Shown: one piece after another, positions 1 through 7,105 of the stretch | Layout: each line of letters begins with the position of its first letter | Position numbering within the stretch: position 1 is the stretch's first letter | NCBI GenBank assembly: GCA_001897035.1 | Contig: MKRS01000483.1 | Location: forward strand, 1 to 7,722 | Length of the DNA stretch: 7,722 bases | From: Bacteroidales bacterium 45-6 | GTDB taxonomy: Bacteria > Bacteroidota > Bacteroidia > Bacteroidales > Dysgonomonadaceae | Direction of reading: 5' to 3' | Notes under the pieces: generated by a model | What the model was told of the DNA's origin: nothing | The model's input: the letters and a program-made list of their open reading frames with translations, nothing else | The model's database searches: none | Position numbers and translations under genes: made by a program

Positions 1-3000
1 AAAAATTCCTAACCTGTGATGGAAATCAGGCTGCAGCTCACATATCTTATATGTTTAGCGAGGTGGCGGCGATTTATCCGATCACACCGTCGTCAACTAT
101 GGCGGAATATGTTGACGAATGGGCCACTGCCGGACGCAAGAACATTTTCGGCGAAGTATTGAAAGTCCAAGAAATGCAATCGGAAGGTGGTGCGGCAGGT
201 GCGCTCCATGGTTCGTTGCAGGCAGGCGCACTTACGACGACCTACACGGCATCGCAAGGATTGTTATTGATGATTCCAAATATGTACAAGATTGCAGGAG
301 AACTTCTTCCTTGCGTTTTCCATATTTCAGCCCGCGCACTTGCTTCGCAGGCGTTATCCATCTTTGGCGACCATCAGGACGTGATGGCTGCGCGCCAAAC
401 AGGTTTTGCCATGTTCTTCACCAATTCCGTTCAGGAAGTAATGGATTTGGCGGCTGTTCCTCATTTGGCAACTTTGGACACCCGCATCCCGTTCATGCAC
501 ATCTTTGACGGATTCCGTACATCTCACGAAATCCAGAAAATAGAGATGCTTGAAAACGAGGATTTGGCTCCGCTTGTAAACCCTGAATCTTTGAAAGCGT
601 TCCGCGACAGGGCGTTGAATCCCGAAAAACCGGTAACACGCGGTACTGCGCAAAACGACGATATTTATTTCCAGGCTCGCGAAGCATCCAACAAGTTCTA
701 CGATGCTGTTCCCGATGTGGTGGAAAAATACTTGACAGAATTGGCGAAAGTGACAGGACGCAAGTACGGCTTGTTCGATTATTACGGTGCGGAAGATGCC
801 GACCGGGTGATCATAGCCATGGGGTCTGTGTGCGAAACTATCAGGGAAACAATCGATTACCTGAACGCCAAGGGCGAAAAGGTAGGTTTGGTTGCCGTTC
901 ACTTGTATCGCCCCTTCAAGGCAGAAGCATTCCTTTCTGCTATTCCAAAAACAGCCAAGAGGATCGCCGTGCTTGACCGCACCAAAGAACCCGGAGCTCC
1001 CGGACAACCTCTTTATCTGGACGTGAAGGATTCCTTCTATGCTTCGGAAGAGGCTCCAATGATCGTGGGTGGACGTTATGGCCTTTCCTCGAAAGATACT
1101 ACTCCTGCACAAATCATGTCTGTGTATGAAAACTTGGCTTTGAACTTGCCGAAGAATAATTTCACAGTCGGCATTGTGGACGATGTCACCTTCACTTCAT
1201 TGCCTCCAAAAGCAGAAGTAGCCGTTGACGATAAAAACTACGAAGCCAAATTCTATGGATTGGGTTCTGACGGTACGGTAGGTGCCAACAAAAATACGGT
1301 GAAAATTATCGGTGACAACACCAACAAATATTGTCAAGCTTATTTTGCTTACGACTCCAAGAAATCGGGAGGTTTCACCTCTTCCCACCTTCGTTTCGGA
1401 GATCATCCTATTCGTTCCACTTATCTGGTGAACACGCCTAACTTTGTTGCGTGCCACGTGCCTGCCTACTTGCACTTGTATGATGTGACAAAAGGGTTGA
1501 AAAAAGGCGGTACATTCCTGTTGAACTCTGTGTGGACCAAAGATGAAGTGGGAAACTATCTTCCCGACCATGTGAAGAAATATTTGGCCGACAACGACAT
1601 CAATTTCTACATCATCAATGCAACCAAGATTGCGACGGAAATTGGCTTGGGAGGCCGCACAAATACGATCCTTCAATCTGCATTCTTCAAAATATCGAAC
1701 ATCATTCCTTACGAATTGGCCGTAGAACAGATGAAGAAATTCATCGTGAAGTCTTATGGACGTAAGGGGGAAGACGTGATTAAGAAGAACTATGCTGCGG
1801 TTGACCGCGGCGTGGAATTGGAGAAGGTGGAAGTTCCGGCAGAGTGGTCGCAGATTGTTATCGGCGAATCAGTTGCCGATAGCGTCCCTGAATTTATCCA
1901 GAAGGTAGTTCGTCCGGTGAATGCCCAAAGGGGGTACGATATTCCCGTTTCTGCTTTCGTGGGCCGTGAAGACGGTACTTGGGACAATGGTACCACATTC
2001 TACGAAAAACGTGGAGTGGCGGCTTTCGTTCCTGTTTGGGAAGGCGAAAACTGTATCCAGTGTAACCAATGTGCTTATGTCTGCCCTCACGCTACCATCC
2101 GCCCATTCCTTTTGGATGCGCAAGAGCAAGCTCAAATTTCAGGAGATGTAGCTCTGCTGAAAGCGCAAGGCAAGCAATTCGATGGTATGGGATTCCGTAT
2201 CCAAGTGGATGTCCTCGACTGTCTTGGTTGTGGCAACTGTGCTGACATTTGCCCCGGAAAGAAAGGCGAGAAGGCTTTGAAGATGGTGGAAATCGGCTCT
2301 CAATATCCCGAACAGGAAAACTGGGACTTCATGGTGAAAAACGTGACGAGCAAGGCTCACCTGGTGGACATCAAGCAAAACGTGAAAAACTCGCAGTTTG
2401 CAACGCCTCTGTTCGAATTCTCGGGTGCATGTTCCGGTTGCGGTGAAACTCCTTACGTGAAATTGGCCACCCAGTTGTTTGGCGACCGCATGTTGATTGC
2501 CAACGCCACGGGATGTTCTTCTATCTACGGAGGTTCTGCTCCCGCCACTCCTTATACTACCAATGAAGAAGGTAAAGGACCGGCTTGGGCCAACTCGCTG
2601 TTCGAAGACAATGCCGAATTCGGTCTCGGATTTGCCATTGCTAACATTAGCTTGCGCAACAAGGTTGAAAAGCTGATGAACGATGCTGCCGACCAAGTGG
2701 ACGAAGCTACCAAAGCTTTGTTTGCCGAGTGGATCGCCAACAAGGAAGATGCTGCCATCACGCAGCAAGTGACGGCCAAATTGTTGCCAATCTTGGAAGC
2801 CGGCAAAGACAGCAATCCTATATTGAAAGAAATTTATAGTTTCAAGCAATACCTCATCAAACGTTCCATTTGGATATTTGGTGGCGACGGCTGGGCCTAT
2901 GACATCGGTTTCGGTGGTCTCGACCACGTGGTTGCTTCCGGCGAAGATGTGAATATCCTGGTGTTGGACACCGAAATCTATTCAAACACCGGCGGGCAGT

Positions 3001-3533
3001 CTTCCAAATCGACTCCGATAGGTGCTGTGGCTAAATTTGCCGCTGGCGGCAAGCAAGTGCGCAAAAAAGACTTGGGATTGATCGCTTCCACTTACGGCTA
3101 TGTTTATGTGGCGCAAGTGGCCATGGGCGCAAACCAATCGCAATGCTTGAAAGCGTTCAAGGAAGCCGAAGAGCACAAAGGACCTTCGTTGATTATCGCT
3201 TATTCTCCATGTATCAGCCACGGATTGCGTAGGGGCATGGGACATGCTCAGGACGAAGAAAAGCTGGCTGTTGAATGTGGATACTGGCACTTGTGGCGTT
3301 ACAACCCTGCGTTGGAAGCTGAGGGAAAGAACCCGTTCATCATGGACAGCAAAACTCCAGATTGGGACAAATTCCAAAATTTCCTTGGTGGTGAAGTGCG
3401 TTACACTTCCTTGCAGAAGTCCAATCCGACTCAGGCCGAAAGATTGTACAAGGCTGCAATCGATAATGCACAATGGCGCTACAACAAGTACATCCGCTTG
3501 GCGGCTGAAAGCGCTCCCGAACCAGTAGCATGA
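1..3533 (+). CDS. nifJ: Pyruvate:ferredoxin (flavodoxin) oxidoreductase, single-chain, 5'-truncated by the window edge
   Basis: Catalyses CoA-dependent oxidative decarboxylation of pyruvate to acetyl-CoA and CO2, passing electrons to ferredoxin or flavodoxin in the cytoplasm of anaerobes. The frame is open from the left edge: codons from position 3 read KFLTCDGNQAAAHISY before the ATG at 51, which is the conserved family N-terminus, so that ATG is internal and only about four or five codons are missing. 1176 residues are visible, near the usual length of 1170-1200. Domain order is canonical: pyruvate/TPP-binding N-terminus with YPITPSST (Thr codon 84-86) and EMQSE (Glu codon 183-185); central gamma-type domain (GSDGTVGANKNT); a two-cluster ferredoxin domain with CxxCxxCxxxCP motifs at 2052-2084 and 2220-2252; and a C-terminal TPP domain with GDG (2883-2891) and NTGGQ (2985-2999). 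The four proximal-cluster cysteines are present (codons at 2430, 2439, 2514 and 3210). No lesion is seen. It is followed at once by its own terminator. The family call is secure; nifJ is the customary symbol and does not imply a nitrogen-fixation role. Confidence 0.97.
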   Translation, partial: KFLTCDGNQAAAHISYMFSEVAAIYPITPSSTMAEYVDEWATAGRKNIFGEVLKVQEMQSEGGAAGALHGSLQAGALTTTYTASQGLLLMIPNMYKIAGELLPCVFHISARALASQALSIFGDHQDVMAARQTGFAMFFTNSVQEVMDLAAVPHLATLDTRIPFMHIFDGFRTSHEIQKIEMLENEDLAPLVNPESLKAFRDRALNPEKPVTRGTAQNDDIYFQAREASNKFYDAVPDVVEKYLTELAKVTGRKYGLFDYYGAEDADRVIIAMGSVCETIRETIDYLNAKGEKVGLVAVHLYRPFKAEAFLSAIPKTAKRIAVLDRTKEPGAPGQPLYLDVKDSFYASEEAPMIVGGRYGLSSKDTTPAQIMSVYENLALNLPKNNFTVGIVDDVTFTSLPPKAEVAVDDKNYEAKFYGLGSDGTVGANKNTVKIIGDNTNKYCQAYFAYDSKKSGGFTSSHLRFGDHPIRSTYLVNTPNFVACHVPAYLHLYDVTKGLKKGGTFLLNSVWTKDEVGNYLPDHVKKYLADNDINFYIINATKIATEIGLGGRTNTILQSAFFKISNIIPYELAVEQMKKFIVKSYGRKGEDVIKKNYAAVDRGVELEKVEVPAEWSQIVIGESVADSVPEFIQKVVRPVNAQRGYDIPVSAFVGREDGTWDNGTTFYEKRGVAAFVPVWEGENCIQCNQCAYVCPHATIRPFLLDAQEQAQISGDVALLKAQGKQFDGMGFRIQVDVLDCLGCGNCADICPGKKGEKALKMVEIGSQYPEQENWDFMVKNVTSKAHLVDIKQNVKNSQFATPLFEFSGACSGCGETPYVKLATQLFGDRMLIANATGCSSIYGGSAPATPYTTNEEGKGPAWANSLFEDNAEFGLGFAIANISLRNKVEKLMNDAADQVDEATKALFAEWIANKEDAAITQQVTAKLLPILEAGKDSNPILKEIYSFKQYLIKRSIWIFGGDGWAYDIGFGGLDHVVASGEDVNILVLDTEIYSNTGGQSSKSTPIGAVAKFAAGGKQVRKKDLGLIASTYGYVYVAQVAMGANQSQCLKAFKEAEEHKGPSLIIAYSPCISHGLRRGMGHAQDEEKLAVECGYWHLWRYNPALEAEGKNPFIMDSKTPDWDKFQNFLGGEVRYTSLQKSNPTQAERLYKAAIDNAQWRYNKYIRLAAESAPEPVA

Positions 3534-3569
3534 GAAGTTTAAGCAGTTAGACTTATATGATCTAAATAG

Positions 3570-3600
3570 AAAGGCCGTTCCTGTTGGAGCGGCCTTTTTT
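3570..3600 (+). terminator. Rho-independent terminator of the PFOR gene
   Basis: A 12-bp stem pairs 3570-3581 with 3586-3597 around the tetraloop TGTT. The only irregularity is one G-T wobble, the core is GC-rich (GGCCG/CGGCC), and a run of six T follows at 3595-3600. It begins 37 bases after the PFOR stop codon and should end that transcript before the R-M module. Confidence 0.93.
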
Positions 3601-3640
3601 GTATTGATGCAATCTTGAGGCTGTAAATCATTTATTTATT

Positions 3641-3666
3641 ACTCCCTGGTTTGCAAACGAGAGGGT
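3641..3666. repeat. Imperfect palindrome, left copy of a repeat related to the one at 7106-7133
   Basis: The centre is a perfect 10-bp palindrome, GTTTGCAAAC (3649-3658). The arms extend outward to about 3641 and 3666 with two mismatches and one wobble. The string TTGCAAACGAG (3651-3661) recurs at 7117-7127, and both copies are preceded by TTACTC followed by pyrimidines. No T-run follows, so it is not a standard terminator. It may be a REP-like intergenic element or a relic of the boundary of the acquired segment. Confidence 0.5.
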
Positions 3667-3667
3667 T

Positions 3668-3735
3668 AGTGAAAATTTCATACGAAGCACTTCACTCGCC
3701 ATTACGCCAAACCCTTGTTATAGGCATACCCCTTT
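3668..3735. other. Non-coding stretch with a 6-bp dyad between the palindrome and the C-R promoter
   Basis: AGTGAA (3668-3673) is an inverted repeat of TTCACT (3691-3696), followed by a segment containing GCCAAACCCTTGTTATAGGC (3706-3725). I see no convincing reading frame here. Strings of this kind flank accessory gene cassettes in Bacteroidota as far as I remember, but I cannot confirm that, so it is recorded as possible cassette-border DNA only. Confidence 0.3.
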
Positions 3736-3774
3736 TGTTTATTGTTATTTAGTTGCTCAAATAAATTCAAGTGT

Positions 3775-3799
3775 TACTTATAGTCTTTGATTTATAGTC
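3775..3799 (+). promoter_or_regulatory. Tandem C-box operator (OL and OR) of the C-R operon
   Basis: Two copies of a TTATAGTC core lie 14 bp apart: TACTTATAGTC (3775-3785, OL) and GATTTATAGTC (3789-3799, OR). Outer flanks TGT on the left (3772-3774) and GACA on the right (3800-3803) complete an overall dyad. The layout closely matches, from memory, the double operator bound by two dimers of controller proteins such as C.Esp1396I. It lies directly upstream of a gene encoding just such a protein. Known C circuits use OL for activation and the lower-affinity OR for later repression; that these sites behave the same way is inference. Confidence 0.85.
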
Positions 3800-3817
3800 G
3801 ACATATTCTTACTTTTG
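3786..3817 (+). promoter_or_regulatory. Bacteroidota-type promoter of the C-R operon
   Basis: The -33 box TTTG (3786-3789) and -7 box TACTTTTG (3810-3817) fit TTTG/TAnnTTTG with a 20-bp spacer. The -33 box falls in the gap between the two C-boxes, sharing only its last base with OR, so bound C protein would directly affect sigma access. The predicted start of transcription, a few bases after 3817, is at or next to the GTG start codon at 3822. Confidence 0.8.
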
Positions 3818-3821
3818 CAAC

Positions 3822-4061
3822 GTGGATGTAAAACTAAAAATAGGTCAGCGAATTAAAGAGTTAAGGGAAAAAGCCGAAATGTCCCAAAAGGACTTGGCTT
3901 ATTCCGCTGACTTGGACAGAAGTTATATCGCGAGTATTGAGAATGGGCAACGTAATGTTTCCATTGTCAATATTGAGAAGATTTCCAATTCGTTAAATGT
4001 AACGCTTAAAGAATTTTTTAACGGTAATGAGTTTGAAAAGCATACAAAAAGCGGTAGATGA
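3822..4061 (+). CDS. Controller (C) protein of a type II restriction-modification system, XRE/HTH family
   Basis: A 79-residue cytoplasmic DNA-binding regulator, the usual size for C proteins, made almost entirely of one lambda-repressor-like helix-turn-helix domain (about residues 7-66). The turn and recognition helix read SQKDLAYSADLDRSYIASIE (21-40), followed by NGQRNVSIVNIEKIS and ending the domain at KEFF. LDRSYI aligns with LDRTYI of C.Esp1396I, whose Arg and Tyr contact the operator; the equivalents here are Arg33 and Tyr35. The start is GTG: in-frame codons back to a stop at 3795-3797 offer no other initiator, and the next in-frame ATG (codon 20) would cut off helix 1. With the -7 box ending at 3817, the mRNA is probably leaderless. 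The 3' end overlaps the next gene by 35 bases. It probably activates and then limits its own operon through 3775-3799 and represses the methyltransferase gene through 6697-6718. Confidence 0.92.
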   Translation: MDVKLKIGQRIKELREKAEMSQKDLAYSADLDRSYIASIENGQRNVSIVNIEKISNSLNVTLKEFFNGNEFEKHTKSGR

Positions 4062-4854
4062 TTTTAAGAAGTTAATCGAAACTTCGATAATTGAAAAGGG
4101 AGAAAAGGGGAAAGAAGCAATGATTAGGTCCTCTCGTCCGATTTTGAATATTCACGAAGCTGTAAAAGTTGAATTGGTTGAAGCAGGAATAAATGAAGAT
4201 TTGATTTTTCCGCCTTTAAACAGTCGAACTCCTGAATTAAAACTTGCAGGTTCTCGTAAACAAAAAAATCAAGATGTTTGTGTAGTTTCAAATATAGATA
4301 AAGCGGAAGAAATTTTAGAAGAAGGATTATTACAGGATGTTGTTGATGGATATGGAGAAAAGTTTACCGAAAGGACAATTTCCATAAATATCAGAAGTCA
4401 GATAAGCAGTATTCAGAAAAATTTCGATACGCTTTACGAAAGAACAACTTCGGAAGCGATTAACTTGCACGACCGTTGTCCCAAAATGGTTTTAGGCGAA
4501 GTTTATATGATTGCCGTTCCTGAATATGACGATAAAGAAGTTAAAAACAATGAAATTGTTTTTAAGAAACCCAATCAGGCGACTGTCTTGAAATACATAA
4601 AATCTTTTCAGGCAATCAATAATAGAAAAGGGATAGAAAAGAATTTCTACAAATACGAAAAAGTTTGTTTGTTAATTGTGGATTTTAGCCAAACTCCTGC
4701 GAAACTCTATAATACAAGCGATGAATTGAAAGAAGCAGGGCTAATTCCTGAAGATTCAATAATTGATATTAGCGAACTTTCTTGGGAAAAGTTTGTTTCC
4801 GATTTATTGGCCGTTTACAAAAACAGATTTGCTTCAACAGATATTGAGAGTTGA
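4027..4854 (+). CDS. Putative type II restriction endonuclease, recognition sequence unknown
   Basis: A 275-residue protein starting inside the C gene (35-base overlap, +1 frame) and therefore co-transcribed and probably translationally coupled with it. No signal peptide or membrane segment is seen, and size and composition suit a soluble nuclease. I do not recognise a named endonuclease family with confidence. The function rests on context: it fills the R slot in a C-R/M layout next to a solitary methyltransferase that lacks a nuclease domain. Possible catalytic elements are ELK (70-72), Asp83 at the start of the strand DVCVV (83-87), and SINIRSQISS (119-128), but I cannot fix a PD-(D/E)XK assignment. 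A long, conserved-looking block spans about 119-168, including LHDRCPKMVLGEVYMI (147-162). Base composition is AT-rich, like the rest of the module. Its 3' end runs 40 bp into the antisense of the methyltransferase gene. The reading frame is surely real; the endonuclease role is likely. Confidence 0.8.
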   Translation: MSLKSIQKAVDDFKKLIETSIIEKGEKGKEAMIRSSRPILNIHEAVKVELVEAGINEDLIFPPLNSRTPELKLAGSRKQKNQDVCVVSNIDKAEEILEEGLLQDVVDGYGEKFTERTISINIRSQISSIQKNFDTLYERTTSEAINLHDRCPKMVLGEVYMIAVPEYDDKEVKNNEIVFKKPNQATVLKYIKSFQAINNRKGIEKNFYKYEKVCLLIVDFSQTPAKLYNTSDELKEAGLIPEDSIIDISELSWEKFVSDLLAVYKNRFASTDIES

Positions 4855-6692
4855 TATTTTTCAATTAGAAACTCATCAATTTCATTTGTGTCATTTAATG
4901 ACCGAAGTAACTCAATTTCGTTCTCTGAAAATTCGGGAATGGTAAATTTTTCAATGAAATTTTTCTGATAACAAGGATAACCTCCTTCAATAGCAACACT
5001 TGTTTTGCTAACGTAATAGTGCATTAGGATTGAATTTAAAATCTTTTGTACTACATCGATATTTTCAATTTTTGAAATAGGATTTACGCTGTCAGCAAAC
5101 AATGTATCTTTTTCTTGTTCTCTAAAATATATGCCGTAACCATTCGTAAAATAGGCTTCTTCTTCGTCTATCTTCAAAAATCTTGGTGTTTGGCTAAAAG
5201 TCGGATTTAAAATCTTCTTTCCTGTTTTTGCTAAACCTTGTGTTCTTCCCCAAACGAAAAACGGTTCAAATTTTACTTTGCCTTTATCTCTATTTTGCAA
5301 AACTTCTTTTTCTGAAAGCAAATATGTGTAGCATTTCGGATAGCGTTTTTTAAATTCCATTTCGGGAATTGGTGTTGCTGTTTTATTTTTTATGGCATAA
5401 GGGCAAATAATTCTTCTTGTATTTCGTTCGGCATCTTCTTGTGTCTTGAAGTCTGATATTTTATAAACAGGTTTAGTAATTTCTTTCTCTATTTCAAAAG
5501 TTCCTTTCTCGGTTGTTTTGAAGAAATAACCATCTTTCTCATTACTTCCGTCAATGAAAAATACATCATCTTTGAGTGTTGCGACGCCTACACAAATATC
5601 AAACAGCTTGCTGATTTGTGTTCCGATTGTTTCAATAGTTTTGATGTTTTTTTGCTCATCGGTTTTTAGCAAACGCCATTTTTCTACGTTCAAATCTTTC
5701 AGAAAATTTGGCGAGCCGTTTGCTATTGGCAAAAACTCTTGCGGTGTGTAACCGTTTTTAAGCCTGTCAAAAGTAATAGCTTCATTTTCTTGTTTGTTCA
5801 AAAAAGTTAAAGCCGTGTATGTTTGTGCGTCAAATACTTTTTTGTGCGTAAAGTCAATAATGCGTGAAACGCATTTTTTTTGTTGGAAAAATCTACGCAT
5901 CGCTTCGCCTGCAAGGGAGGTAAAATAATTGTTTGGAGTAATGAATCCTAATCGACCTGTTGGTTTCAGTAATTTGTAACCCAATTCAAAAAAGGCAAAA
6001 TAAAGATTGAAAGTTCCGCCCTCAACTGTCGTCCAATTTTTTACTAAATATTCTCTGCTTTCGTCTGAAAGGTCTTGAAATTTAACATAAGGTGGATTTC
6101 CGACAAGGGTGTCAAAGGTCAAACTCCATTCAGCTTTTAAACTGTCTTGGTTGAATAAATTAAAGTCCGCTTCTTCCAAAATTTCGTTGTGTTGCAACGC
6201 ATAAATTGTCAGCAGAAGTTTGGTGCGATGAATGTTGTAAGCAAGAATATCCGAACCAAAAATGTTTTCTTTTACGATTGTTTTTATTGACTTGCCAAAA
6301 GTGTTTTTGTAATAATCTGTCAAGCCTATTAAAAACGCACCGCAACCACAACTTGGGTCAAGGTTTTTGTCGGTTGGTTGTGGCTTAACTTCGTTAATGA
6401 TAAAGTCAATAATATAATCAGGCGTGAAAAATGCTCCATTCAGTTTTCTGTCCGTTGTCGGAATGATAAGCTCTAAATGCTTTTCAAGTTCTTTTATGGT
6501 GTCTATTTCCAATATCGAAACGCCCAAAAACAAATTAGTGTCTTGTTCAAAGTCTTTAAGGTATTCTGACAATATTGGACTTTGAGCAGAGTCAAGTTTC
6601 TTATTTGTCAGATATTGGCAAACCAAATGCTTTTCAAGAATTGTAAGGTCTTGATTAGAAACAAGGTTGTTCAATATTGCTTTCTTTACCAT
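4815..6692 (-). CDS. Type II DNA N6-adenine methyltransferase, TaqI/Eco57I-like (gamma class)
   Basis: A 625-residue enzyme that would transfer a methyl group from S-adenosylmethionine to adenine within the system's recognition site, protecting host DNA. Motif order is that of gamma-class N6-adenine methyltransferases: motif X KLNGAFFTP (83-91), motif I DPSCGCGAFL (112-121, SAM binding), an acidic motif II region FGSD (145-148), catalytic motif IV NPPYV (199-203), and GRLGFITPNNY (246-256). The C-terminal part, about 357-585, resembles the TaqI-like specificity domain, with GVATLKDDVFFI (369-380), YPKCYTYLLSEKE (451-463) and a stretch ending QTPRF (501-505). There is no N-terminal nuclease domain, so it is not a single-chain type IIG enzyme. 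Start ATG is at 6690-6692 with only 22 bases to its -7 box. It converges on and overlaps the endonuclease gene by 40 bp. Its target sequence cannot be read from the protein. Confidence 0.94.
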   Translation of the reverse strand: MVKKAILNNLVSNQDLTILEKHLVCQYLTNKKLDSAQSPILSEYLKDFEQDTNLFLGVSILEIDTIKELEKHLELIIPTTDRKLNGAFFTPDYIIDFIINEVKPQPTDKNLDPSCGCGAFLIGLTDYYKNTFGKSIKTIVKENIFGSDILAYNIHRTKLLLTIYALQHNEILEEADFNLFNQDSLKAEWSLTFDTLVGNPPYVKFQDLSDESREYLVKNWTTVEGGTFNLYFAFFELGYKLLKPTGRLGFITPNNYFTSLAGEAMRRFFQQKKCVSRIIDFTHKKVFDAQTYTALTFLNKQENEAITFDRLKNGYTPQEFLPIANGSPNFLKDLNVEKWRLLKTDEQKNIKTIETIGTQISKLFDICVGVATLKDDVFFIDGSNEKDGYFFKTTEKGTFEIEKEITKPVYKISDFKTQEDAERNTRRIICPYAIKNKTATPIPEMEFKKRYPKCYTYLLSEKEVLQNRDKGKVKFEPFFVWGRTQGLAKTGKKILNPTFSQTPRFLKIDEEEAYFTNGYGIYFREQEKDTLFADSVNPISKIENIDVVQKILNSILMHYYVSKTSVAIEGGYPCYQKNFIEKFTIPEFSENEIELLRSLNDTNEIDEFLIEKYQLSISVEANLFL

Positions 6693-6696
6693 TCCG

Positions 6697-6718
6697 TTTG
6701 TTGACTATAAGCAACAAA
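6697..6718 (-). promoter_or_regulatory. Single C-box operator (OM) of the methyltransferase gene
   Basis: A symmetric site with perfect 7-bp arms TTTGTTG (6697-6703) and CAACAAA (6712-6718) around a TATA centre (6706-6709). Read on the minus strand it contains CTTATAGTC followed by AACA, the same core as the two C-boxes at 3775-3799: its left half matches OL (TGTTnCTTATAGTC) and its right half matches OR (GTCnACA). It overlaps the last four bases of the -7 box and covers the expected transcription start, so C protein bound here should repress the methyltransferase gene, as reported for the Esp1396I system. Confidence 0.82.
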
Positions 6719-6745
6719 GTTAGTGAAACTTTTTGTTTGATCAAA
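6715..6745 (-). promoter_or_regulatory. Bacteroidota-type promoter of the methyltransferase gene
   Basis: On the minus strand, the -33 box TTTG (6745-6742) and -7 box TAACTTTG (6722-6715) are separated by exactly 19 bases, a full match to the Bacteroidota consensus. The 5' leader would be about 15-18 bases. A strong constitutive promoter fits a gene that must act first on entry into a new host. Confidence 0.83.
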
Positions 6746-7105
6746 TAGCTTTTAGAAAATGTTTTGAACTGTCATAAAATGCGGGTGGCTGGTGGGCTTG
6801 GATTGTTCGGTTTTTGTTCTTCCGTTGATGTTAGCTCGGTCGCTCGGTAGGGGTTGCCGTCAGGATCTTTTCTACGCATTACCTCTATTTTCAACTTAAG
6901 TATATTACATCCATCCAATTATCCAAATTCATTATACTCTAATCATTGGTTTAAGATAGACTGTTTGTAGATATAGGTACAAAATGCTTAAATACTACCC
7001 TTTGCCTTTCTCTTCACTCGGCGATTCTTTTGGCTGGTATCCCTTAAAAGAATTTTATGAAATTCACAAAGTTTTTATTACTAAGCAATGTATTGTGTTT
7101 TTTTA
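6746..7105. other. Intergenic DNA without a supported gene
   Basis: About 360 bases between the methyltransferase promoter and the right-hand palindrome. The part near 6781-6870 is more G-rich (it contains GGGTGGCTGGTGGGCTTGG), whereas 6895-6990 is strongly AT-rich. I see no tRNA, no convincing terminator and no coding frame with plausible protein composition. It may be flanking DNA that arrived with the R-M module. Confidence 0.5.

Noticed and set aside
51..53. ATG at 51 as the PFOR start
   Set aside because: The frame stays open to the window edge and the upstream codons encode the conserved CDGNQAAAH region of the family, so this methionine is internal.
354..1112. Long minus-strand frame of 252 codons opposite PFOR, and similar ones at 1197-1676 and 2139-2927
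   Set aside because: They are antisense shadows of a strongly conserved coding sequence, are rich in His, Phe and Cys without family motifs, and have no promoters.
3711..3726. Possible integron attC-like core (TTGTTATAGGC)
   Set aside because: The bases after GTT do not fit the GTTRRRY core, no paired left core is seen and no integrase gene is present in the window.
4855..4900. Possible terminator for the C-R transcript just after the endonuclease stop codon
   Set aside because: Only a few base pairs (TGA/TCA type) can form and no GC-rich stem is present; the region is coding on the other strand.
3822..6692. Reading the locus as a toxin-antitoxin or abortive-infection system because of the small XRE protein
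   Set aside because: The XRE protein has the size, recognition helix and operator pattern of R-M controller proteins, and a full methyltransferase is adjacent and carries the same operator.
4815..6692. Type IIG (fused restriction-methylation) enzyme
   Set aside because: 625 residues are taken up by the methylase core and specificity domain; there is no N-terminal nuclease domain, and a separate endonuclease candidate is present.
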